Positions 33,567 through 40,130 of a stretch of DNA of 64,000 nt are shown here, in pieces. Made by a program: the position numbers and the translations under genes. The first letter of the stretch is position 1. Each line of letters opens with the position of its first letter. The notes below the pieces were generated by a model. That model did no database searches. It was not told the DNA's origin and saw only the letters and a list, made by a program, of their open reading frames with translations. The stretch is from DATMER01 sp963741305 (GTDB lineage Bacteria; Acidobacteriota; Thermoanaerobaculia; Multivoradales; UBA5704), in assembly GCA_963741305.1 (NCBI GenBank), contig CAVUHL010000003.1, positions 3,906,001 to 3,970,000 of the forward strand, given 5' to 3'.

Positions 33567-35776
33567 GGATTGTTCACCGTCACCTGTAGGTTGTCGTAGT
33601 AGATTTCCGCCGCCGAGTAGCCATAGATGCCCGGGCTCCCCTGGCGGACCGGCTGCGGGTCCTCGATCGTGATCGTCCACTCCTGCGGCTCGGGCTCGCC
33701 GCGGCGCCACACCTTGCCGCGCAGGAGCGCCTTGGTTCCCTGCTGATCGACACGGAACTTCATCGTGTACCAGACGTCCGGCTCCCAGGGGAACGGCACC
33801 GACTTCTCCAGCCGCAGATCGGAAGGCCAGCCGCGGAACTGGATCTTCTGGTGGTTGCCCATCAGGTCCATGGTGTAGCCGCTGTTGATGAGCCCCAGGT
33901 CCGGCCGCTTGCGCCCCTGGACTGTGCCGCGCAGGTCGGCCTGGATGGTGTAGTTCGAAAGCTCGTCGGGACCGAGGAAGACGTCCGAGCGGTCGAGCCC
34001 GACTGCCACGGGAGGCTTCGACAGCACCTTGCCGCCGTCCATCTCCTTGACCGGGAACTTGTTGCCGGCCGCAACCCACCAGGGCGGCGTCTTGCCAACC
34101 TCGACAGCCTCGAAGTCGTAGCTCCAGGGGAGCGGCGGGATCACCCGGACTCGTGCCGTGCCTTCCAGCGCTCCCGCCTTCACCGCCACCTTGCCGGCCT
34201 GCGGCTTGCCGGCGTCCGCTGTGAAGCCGCCGTTCTCCAGCTTGCCGGCCAGTCCTTGCAACGACCATTCTCCTTGCGGAGGCGTCACGGCTCGGCCCTG
34301 CGCGTCGAAGGCCTTCACCTGGAAGCGCGCGGTCTGGCCGGGCTGGATCAGGACCTCGGCCGGGATGACCTGGAGCAGGGCGGGTTGAGCGGCCTTTCCA
34401 CCGGCCGGCTCCGCGAGCACCACCGGCTCGCCCTTCGTCACCTTGAAGGGCTTGCTCTTGTCACCCAGGGCGAAGAGGCCCGCCTCGGTCGACAGGTAGA
34501 TGCGGCCGTAGGCGATGGCGGGAGACGCGTACAGCTCCGCGTAGCGGCCGGCCGGCCCCTCGGCCGTGTCCGCAACCGTGATCTCGTCCATGTCGAGCGT
34601 CTCGACGCCGGTCGCGCCCGGCTTCAGGATGTGGAAGCGGCCATTGAGCTCGGTGATGTAGATCTTGCCGTCGGCCCAGGCCGGCGAGCCCTTGCCCACC
34701 GTCCCGAGCTTGTGCTTCCAGAGCTGGCGGCCGGTCTTCGCTTCGAAGGCGAAGAGGTTGGCCGAGTTGTCCACCGAGTAGAGGGTGCCGGCGTGCACGA
34801 GCGGCGAAGAGAAACCGGCGCCCAGCTCCTCTGCCCGCCAGCGCTCGTGCGTCTTGGTCACGTCGCCCGAGCCGGTCGCATCGATGGCAACCAGCCGGCC
34901 CATGACCCCCGGCGTGTCCACGTTCTCCTCGCTGTGGGAGGCGTAGACGGTGTCGCCATCCACCGCGACCGTGATGTTGATGCCGCCCTTGGTGAGCTGA
35001 AAGCTCCAGACCTTCTGCCCGGTGCGCGCCTGAATGGCATGGACCCAGCCGTCCGCGTTGCCTTCGATGAGCAGCCGCTGGCCGTTTACGACAGCCGCGA
35101 CCGGGGTCGTCGAGGTGTTGAGGTCATACGGCTGGCCGCCCGGGGTAGAAACCCACAGCAGGTCGCCTGTCCTCTTGTCGAAAGCGAAGGTGCGGTTGCG
35201 GGGCGCGCCCTGCTCCCCCCAGCCGGTGTTGACGAAGGAGAGGACCAGCCGGTCCTCGTCGATCATCGGAGTGTGGGTGCGCCCGCCGAAGCCGGAGTAG
35301 AAGCCGAATTCCTCAGTCAGCTCGCGCGACCAGACCACCTTGCCGGCGCGGTCGAAGGCGACGAGCAAACCTCCCACGCCGTGGGCGTAGAGGTTGCCCG
35401 TCTCCGGATCGCCGACCACGCTCGCCCAGCCCACTCGGTTGAACGGGACGGTCGAGAGATAGACGTCGAGGCGGTGCTCCCAGAGCTTCTTGCCGGTGCC
35501 GGCGTCGAAGCAGGCCACGATCTCCTGCTTGTGGAGCCCCTGGCCCACCCGTCCGTTGGCGCAGACGCGGCCATCGAACACGGCCGGCGTGGAGCGGCCG
35601 GTGAGGTCAGCCCGCCAGGCGACGTTCTCACCCGCAGGAGACCAGCTCGAGATCAGCCCCGTCTCGGGCGAGACCCCGTCCTGTCCGGGCCCGCGCCAAG
35701 CCGGCCATTCGCCAGCCGACAGGGGCCCGCCGGTCGTAAGAACTAGAAAGATTGGGAAACTCGCAAAGAAACGCAT
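33563..35776 (-). CDS. Secreted PQQ-like beta-propeller protein with C-terminal jelly-roll-like domain
   Basis: 737 aa from ATG 35776, chosen because GGAGGAG lies 5 bases upstream (a GTG at 35782 is open too). Signal peptide 'FFASFPIFLVLTTGGPLSAG' and 'WPAWRGPGQDGVSPETG' lead into an N-terminal propeller (to about residue 450). A short Ig-like stretch follows ('VLIQPGQTARFQVKAFDAQG'), then a C-terminal sandwich domain: 'WSYDFEAVEVGKTPPWW', 'NYTIQADLRGTVQG', 'GIYGYSAAEIYYDNLQVTV'. The last part resembles concanavalin-like or DUF1080-type domains that bind or cleave sugars. It is first in the long overlapping gene series, so the main promoter should lie in the 132-bp gap upstream. Confidence 0.85.
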   Translation of the reverse strand: MRFFASFPIFLVLTTGGPLSAGEWPAWRGPGQDGVSPETGLISSWSPAGENVAWRADLTGRSTPAVFDGRVCANGRVGQGLHKQEIVACFDAGTGKKLWEHRLDVYLSTVPFNRVGWASVVGDPETGNLYAHGVGGLLVAFDRAGKVVWSRELTEEFGFYSGFGGRTHTPMIDEDRLVLSFVNTGWGEQGAPRNRTFAFDKRTGDLLWVSTPGGQPYDLNTSTTPVAAVVNGQRLLIEGNADGWVHAIQARTGQKVWSFQLTKGGINITVAVDGDTVYASHSEENVDTPGVMGRLVAIDATGSGDVTKTHERWRAEELGAGFSSPLVHAGTLYSVDNSANLFAFEAKTGRQLWKHKLGTVGKGSPAWADGKIYITELNGRFHILKPGATGVETLDMDEITVADTAEGPAGRYAELYASPAIAYGRIYLSTEAGLFALGDKSKPFKVTKGEPVVLAEPAGGKAAQPALLQVIPAEVLIQPGQTARFQVKAFDAQGRAVTPPQGEWSLQGLAGKLENGGFTADAGKPQAGKVAVKAGALEGTARVRVIPPLPWSYDFEAVEVGKTPPWWVAAGNKFPVKEMDGGKVLSKPPVAVGLDRSDVFLGPDELSNYTIQADLRGTVQGRKRPDLGLINSGYTMDLMGNHQKIQFRGWPSDLRLEKSVPFPWEPDVWYTMKFRVDQQGTKALLRGKVWRRGEPEPQEWTITIEDPQPVRQGSPGIYGYSAAEIYYDNLQVTVNNP

Positions 35777-35908
35777 GCACACTCCTCCAGTGCTGCTGCC
35801 CGTCGGGCCGCCTACTCATGGTACGCAGCCGCAGGAGGAATGTTATCCCTCAATGCCCTCCCTGCCCTATCGAGCCATGTAAAAAATAGGTAAACAGTTC
35901 AATCTGCG

Positions 35909-36409
35909 CTACTTGGCCGTCCGCCGATAGTGCATCGTCATGAACTGGCTCCAGTTGCCGTCCTCGCCCTGCACCGCGGCCGTCATGATCCGGTGATCGT
36001 CGCTGACGATCTCGATCGCGTCCCTGTACATCGCCATCTTTCCGTCGCCGGCCATGCCGGGGCCCTCGGAGTAGAGCGACAGCGTCCGTCCGTCCGCATC
36101 CAACTCTCCGTCGTAGACCCAGAGGTGGGTCATCATCGACCCGACCCACGTGCCCACGAAGCGTCCCTTCTGCGGGTCGTAGCCCAGCGTCATCATCGTC
36201 GTCGCGGAGCTGCCCTCGGGCATCAGCCCCTGCCCCTCGCCCAGGGTCCAGAGGCCGCCGAGCGACCGCACGCTCTCGGATCCCTCGCTTTTCATCGGCG
36301 GCTGGTCCGGTCCCATCATCGCTTCGCTTTCGTACGTCCACTCGCCGACGAGCTTCTGCAGCCACTGGTGCTCCTTCTGCGGTTCGGCGGCCTTCATTTC
36401 CTCGCCCAT
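35909..36409 (-). CDS. DUF1579-like protein
   Basis: 166 aa; ATG at 36409, 13 bp after the propeller gene stop. The pattern 'HQWLQKLVGEWTYESEAM', 'SVRSLGGLWTLGEGQG', 'TMMTLGYDPQKGRFVGTWV' and 'YRDAIEIVSDDHRIMTA' is that of DUF1579, small lipocalin-like beta-barrel proteins of unknown function. No signal peptide is seen. Downstream, 132 bp separate it from the next operon; on the minus strand that gap holds TTTACCTATTTTTTAC, a possible regulatory site. Confidence 0.8.
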   Translation of the reverse strand: MGEEMKAAEPQKEHQWLQKLVGEWTYESEAMMGPDQPPMKSEGSESVRSLGGLWTLGEGQGLMPEGSSATTMMTLGYDPQKGRFVGTWVGSMMTHLWVYDGELDADGRTLSLYSEGPGMAGDGKMAMYRDAIEIVSDDHRIMTAAVQGEDGNWSQFMTMHYRRTAK

Positions 36410-36422
36410 TCCTTTGCCTCCT

Positions 36423-37727
36423 TCACGCCTTCAGGTTATAGACATAGAGGTTGTCTTGCTCTCGCAGGTAGAGTTTACCTCCAACGACGACCGGATGCGA
36501 CCAGCTCGGATTGCTGACGCCCGGGATCGAGAACGCGCCCTTGACCTGATAGCCCTGCGGTTTGGCTTCGATCAGGACCATGCGGCCGTTCTGGTAGCGG
36601 AAGTAGAGGTGGCCGTCGGCAGCCGTGACCGCGGCGGAGCCGGTGCCGCCGTGGCTGAGGTCGACACCTTCTCCCCCCCAGGCCACCTTGCCACTCGCCA
36701 TCTCGACACAGATGGGATAACCCCGGTTGTGCCCATGGCCACCATAGATGTGATCGCCGATCAGGACGAGGCCGCCGTGGTGGTTCTGCAGAGTCTTGGA
36801 CGGCAGGAAATAGACCTCCTGCGCCTGCACGCCGTCTCCGGCTTTGCTCAGCTTCAGCAGGGCGCTGCCCGTCTGGTAGCCGGTCGAGGTGAAGACGTAG
36901 TCGCCCTTGATGACCGGTGTCGGGATGTTGGCCACGTCGTTAGCGACCTTGTTGTAGCCCCAGAGGAACTTGCCGTCCTGGGCACGCACCGAGACCAGGC
37001 CCCGGCCGGTTAGCTGGACGTACTGCTTGACGCCGCCGCCGTTGGAGATCACCACCGAGGAGTAGCCGGCGCCGTCACTCCCCTTGTCGCCGAGGTTCGG
37101 CGCCGCGGTGCGCCAGATCTCCTTGCCGGTCTTCTTGTCGAGGGCGACCAGGGTCGCGGTCGGGACACCCGGCGTCACGATCAGGCGGTCGCCGTCCACC
37201 AGGGGCGATTCGGCCCACTTCCAGCTCGACATGACCCGGCCGCCGAAATCGCGGGGGAGGCTCTTCCGCCAGACCTCCTTGCCCGTGGCCGCCTGCAGGC
37301 AGACCAGGTCCCCTTCGGTGCCGAGGGCATAGACGCGGTCGCCGTCGACCGTCGGAGTTCCGCGCGGGCCGCCGTACTCGTCCTCCCAGATGGGTCCGAC
37401 CTTGGCCGTCCAGGCGATCTTGCCGTCCGCGAGGCTCATGGCCACCACCTGCTGGCTGCCCTGGAGATCGCCCAGGGTGTAGATCCGGCCACCGGAGATG
37501 GAGAGGCTCGAAAAGCCGCCACCGAGGCCGCTCGCCTTCCAGGCCAGCGGCGGGCCGGCCTCGGGCCAGGCCTTGAGCAGGCCCGACTCCTGGGCGACGG
37601 AGTCCCGGTTGGGGCCGCGCCACTGAGGCCACTCCGGCGAGGCGGCCGGAGCGGCGACCGCGAGAGCGGCAAACGTCGTCAGGATGAGAGCGAGAGCGGC
37701 GGCCGGCCTTGTCGAGAGCTTGAGCAT
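36423..37727 (-). CDS. Secreted PQQ-like beta-propeller repeat protein
   Basis: 434 aa; ATG at 37727 after an AAGGAG ribosome-binding site. Signal peptide 'ALALILTTFAALAVAAPAAS', entry motif 'WPQWRGPNRDSVAQESG'. Blades: 'VVAMSLADGKIAWTAKV', 'LQAATGKEVWRKSLP', 'ALDKKTGKEIWRTAAP', 'VRAQDGKFLWGYNKV'. It is close in layout to the propeller at 24868 and probably a paralogue. GTTACAGAAAATTTACG just upstream on the minus strand resembles the AT-rich stretch before the next operon, so the two may share control. The function is not known. Confidence 0.88.
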   Translation of the reverse strand: MLKLSTRPAAALALILTTFAALAVAAPAASPEWPQWRGPNRDSVAQESGLLKAWPEAGPPLAWKASGLGGGFSSLSISGGRIYTLGDLQGSQQVVAMSLADGKIAWTAKVGPIWEDEYGGPRGTPTVDGDRVYALGTEGDLVCLQAATGKEVWRKSLPRDFGGRVMSSWKWAESPLVDGDRLIVTPGVPTATLVALDKKTGKEIWRTAAPNLGDKGSDGAGYSSVVISNGGGVKQYVQLTGRGLVSVRAQDGKFLWGYNKVANDVANIPTPVIKGDYVFTSTGYQTGSALLKLSKAGDGVQAQEVYFLPSKTLQNHHGGLVLIGDHIYGGHGHNRGYPICVEMASGKVAWGGEGVDLSHGGTGSAAVTAADGHLYFRYQNGRMVLIEAKPQGYQVKGAFSIPGVSNPSWSHPVVVGGKLYLREQDNLYVYNLKA

Positions 37728-37794
37728 CCCAGACTCCTTTTTTTCAATCCTACAGGGAGCCGGGCTACAGCGGACGTAAATTTTCTGTAACGCG

Positions 37795-38202
37795 CTACCG
37801 GAGAGCCGGGACAGGAGCGGGCCGCGGGCGGAACCGGCCGTAGAGGAGCGCGCCGAGCTGGATGCCCGCGATCAACGACAGGGCTCCGAGGGCATCGAAC
37901 CAGAGGGGGCCGTCCGCCCGGCCCGTGGTGATGAGCCAGGTGGTTTCGGCCACGACCAGCAGGCTCATGACGGTCGCCGTCAGCCAACGGCGGCCGCCGG
38001 AGATCAAGGCCGCGGCCATGCTCCCGGCCACGGCGGAGGCGAAGCCGCAGAAGCCCGCGAGGAGCAGGACTCCCACGCTCGACTTCCCGTAGTCGACCCC
38101 GCCAAGCCCTTTCTCGAAGACGAGAGTGATCAGCAGGCCCAGGAGCGCGTATCCGGCGACGATTCCAACCAGAGTCCGAACGACAGCGATGGCTTTGCGC
38201 AT
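37795..38202 (-). CDS. Four-helix membrane protein, unknown function
   Basis: 135 aa from ATG 38202, preceded by GGAGG; the longer open frame runs through a 21-bp repeat array and is rejected. Helices: 'VVRTLVGIVAGYALLGLLIT', 'VGVLLLAGFCGFASAVAGSM', 'WLTATVMSLLVVAETTWLIT' and 'LGALSLIAGIQLGALLYGRF'. A proline-rich tail follows. No family is recognised with certainty; it resembles small hypothetical membrane proteins common in Acidobacteriota-like genomes. Confidence 0.75.
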   Translation of the reverse strand: MRKAIAVVRTLVGIVAGYALLGLLITLVFEKGLGGVDYGKSSVGVLLLAGFCGFASAVAGSMAAALISGGRRWLTATVMSLLVVAETTWLITTGRADGPLWFDALGALSLIAGIQLGALLYGRFRPRPAPVPALR

Positions 38203-38272
38203 GGCGAGACCTCCTTCCAGAGGTAACGACCGCGGCGGGCCGTTGTTACAGGTTGGTTGCCAAGTCCGTTGT

Positions 38273-38335
38273 GAATGTTCCAGATCCCGGGGCGAATGTT
38301 CCACGGCGCGGGGCGAACGGCCCACGGGAACGGGC
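38273..38335. repeat. Short 21-bp tandem array (three units)
   Basis: Three exact 21-base steps start at 38273 (GAATGTTCCAGATCCCGGGG + C), 38294 (GAATGTTCCACGGCGCGGGG + C) and 38315 (GAACGGCCCACGGGAACGGG + C). Degenerate copies may flank them. It lies between the membrane-protein start and the 3' end of the next gene. It shares its period, not its sequence, with three other arrays in the window. Confidence 0.8.
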
Positions 38336-38352
38336 GGGAAGTCGAGCGCTCC

Positions 38353-39219
38353 TCAGTGCGGCCCGAGATGCCCGGCCTCCATCTCCCGGAGCGTGGGCAC
38401 GTAGCCGCTCTCGAAGATCCGCACCAGCGCGCGCTTTGCCAGGGCGTAGGTCTTCCCCAGCGGGTCTTCCAGGCCTTCGGTCGCCCCTTCGAGCGAGGCC
38501 AGGCGGGCGTCCAGCAGCTCTCCCGCGCTGTGCTGGAATGGGTCCCTCTCGCTGGCCGGGACGTCGAGGAAGACCGCCAGGTTGGCGGCGAGGCGCCGGC
38601 CGTCGTCTTGCGGTTCCGGGAGAAAGAGCGCGGCCAGGGAATCCCAGACGGCTTGGAGCGCCTCCGGGGTCCCCGGCGCGAAGCAGCTCTTGTCGAAGAA
38701 GCTCACGGCCCGCCGCAGCTCCGGACGATCGGCCATCAGCTCGGCTCCGGAAAGCCAATGGTCCCGCACCCACTCCAGATCCTCCTGCCGCACCTCCACG
38801 GCCGCGGCCGGATCGAGCTCGACCCGCCGCGGCCCCGCCTCGACCGGCCAGAACCCGGAGCCGCGCCAGATCCGCGGGTCCCCTCCGAACGGCTCGCTGG
38901 AGAGGCCCACCATTGTGAGGCGCGGTGTGGCGCGAAGGCGCAGCAGCACCGCCAGCCACCAGACCGTGTTGACCCGGTCCAGCTCCCTGAGGGGAGAGGA
39001 AGCCTCCGGGATGTGGAGCTGGGCCACCACGTCGAAGCTCCGCGGCTCAGGCTGCCAGGACGAGTCGCGCGGCGGCCGGGGGAGAAAACCTGCCAGGAAC
39101 GGGGCCGACAGGTGGGCAAAGGTGCGGGACAGGGCGATCCCGTGCCCGAAGTGGAACTCGTCCACCTCGAGCCGGGCGTCCGCGAAACCTGCGTAGAGCT
39201 CGATTTCGTTGAAGTTCAA
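38353..39219 (-). CDS. Hypothetical protein co-transcribed with VapC
   Basis: 288 aa from TTG 39219, chosen because TTGA overlaps the VapC stop; the frame upstream lies within VapC. It starts 'LNFNEIELYAGFADARLEVD'. Internal features include 'HFGHGIALSRTFAHLSAPFL', Trp-rich 'RVNTVWWLAVLLRLRATPRL' and a helical C-terminal half. No catalytic motif, signal or membrane segment is seen, and I do not recognise the family. The 4-base overlap makes it the third gene of a toxin-antitoxin operon, so it could be an accessory or a passenger. Confidence 0.65.
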   Translation of the reverse strand: MNFNEIELYAGFADARLEVDEFHFGHGIALSRTFAHLSAPFLAGFLPRPPRDSSWQPEPRSFDVVAQLHIPEASSPLRELDRVNTVWWLAVLLRLRATPRLTMVGLSSEPFGGDPRIWRGSGFWPVEAGPRRVELDPAAAVEVRQEDLEWVRDHWLSGAELMADRPELRRAVSFFDKSCFAPGTPEALQAVWDSLAALFLPEPQDDGRRLAANLAVFLDVPASERDPFQHSAGELLDARLASLEGATEGLEDPLGKTYALAKRALVRIFESGYVPTLREMEAGHLGPH

Positions 39220-39641
39220 GCCGGGACGATCCTGAAGCCGAGCTCCGCCGCGCTGCCGCGCACGCGGTTGTCGAGGGTGAGGAGTGCCAGGCCCGGGACC
39301 GCGGAGCGGGCGGCCAGGGCGCTGGCGATGTGAAGGGCGTCGAGGGTACGCAGCGGCTCGCCCGGGAATGGACGGCGGGCGCGCTCCACGATGGCGCGGC
39401 CGAGCGGCAGCAGGTTCCAGTGGGCCGACGCCGCCTCCAGCAGGTTGCGGCGGCGGGCGGCCTCGAAGTCGGAGAGCTCCCCCGCAGCCCGCGCCCGCAG
39501 CAGCGTCCGGTCGCATTCAATCAGGGTCAGCTCGGAGGCCACCACCATCTCCGCCCCGTCCAGGGCCTCCAACACACTGCCGGCCGTCTCCTCCGCCAGC
39601 AGCCAGCCCAGCACCGCGCTCGATTCGGCATAGAGGTTCAA
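39216..39641 (-). CDS. VapC-type PIN-domain toxin
   Basis: 141 aa; TTG start at 39641 overlapping the antitoxin stop (TTGA). The N-terminus 'NLYAESSAVLGWLLAEE' is the variant found in many PIN toxins. Acidic active-site residues are seen in 'ELTLIECDRTL', 'LRTLDALHIASALA' and 'LALLTLDNRVRG'. PIN toxins cleave RNA, often tRNA, to slow growth. The rare TTG start would keep toxin synthesis low relative to the antitoxin. The next gene also starts by a TTGA overlap. Confidence 0.88.
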   Translation of the reverse strand: MNLYAESSAVLGWLLAEETAGSVLEALDGAEMVVASELTLIECDRTLLRARAAGELSDFEAARRRNLLEAASAHWNLLPLGRAIVERARRPFPGEPLRTLDALHIASALAARSAVPGLALLTLDNRVRGSAAELGFRIVPA

Positions 39642-39928
39642 CGGTCACCCCGTTCTTCGTCCAGCAGCCGCGCCGCCGTGCCTGGCGGAGTCACCGCCGG
39701 CAGCGCCGGATACAGCCCCGGCCGGTTCGGCTCACCGAGCCGGACCTGCCCCCGCCGGGCCAGGTCCGCCAGGCCCGGGTATTGCTCGACTCCCTCCCCG
39801 CCTCCAGGAGGGCGAAGCTCCGCCACGACCTCTCCACGGTCCGTCACCATGACCACCTCCCCCGAGCGGACCAGCCGCACGTATTCGCTGAGACGATTCT
39901 TGAGCTCACGAATCCCGACCTCCTTCAT
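39638..39928 (-). CDS. Phd/YefM-type antitoxin
   Basis: 96 aa from ATG 39928. The N-terminal DNA-binding part 'VGIRELKNRLSEYVRLVRSG' and 'VVMVTDRGEVVAELRPPG' are classic Phd/YefM residues; the Pro-rich C-terminal half would wrap the toxin. An in-frame ATG at 39958 falls inside the upstream palindrome and is less likely. It binds VapC and represses its own promoter, probably through the 26-bp palindrome at 39935-39960. Confidence 0.88.
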   Translation of the reverse strand: MKEVGIRELKNRLSEYVRLVRSGEVVMVTDRGEVVAELRPPGGGEGVEQYPGLADLARRGQVRLGEPNRPGLYPALPAVTPPGTAARLLDEERGDR

Positions 39929-39934
39929 GAGGAC

Positions 39935-39960
39935 CAATGTAGCCACCAGTGGCCACATTG
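39935..39960. promoter_or_regulatory. Palindromic operator of the Phd/VapC operon
   Basis: CAATGTAGCCACC joined to AGTGGCCACATTG is a near-perfect 26-bp dyad, with a mismatch at the seventh position of each arm and a CA/AG centre. It lies 6 bases before the antitoxin ATG, where autoregulatory antitoxins bind. Confidence 0.7.
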
Positions 39961-40093
39961 TCAAGCCCACACCTTGGGGCTTTTTGTTTTCACCCTGTAG
40001 AGACGTAAAACGGGAGAGGAATGTCATTTTCCTACCCGGATGGCGGGGGCGGAGGGGCTGCGGGAAGACTAAAGTAGGCGCGGCACGTTGATT

Positions 40094-40114
40094 CGCTTAT
40101 AGCGACGCTTATAG
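40094..40114. promoter_or_regulatory. Direct repeat upstream of isoamylase
   Basis: CGCTTATAG occurs twice, at 40094-40102 and 40106-40114, 12 bases apart and just before the AAGGAGGAG ribosome-binding site. The second copy could double as a -10 region. It may be a regulator site or a start-site feature. Confidence 0.4.
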
Positions 40115-40130
40115 AAAAGGAGGAGAGCGT

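Noticed and set aside
33567..34268. N-terminal extension of the 490-aa propeller protein
   Set aside because: It overlaps the upstream propeller gene in another frame; the signal peptide begins at ATG 33566.
24868..37727. True PQQ-dependent alcohol or glucose dehydrogenases
   Set aside because: The five propellers lack a CxxCH heme motif, and I could not see the conserved PQQ-site residues; only the propeller fold is claimed.
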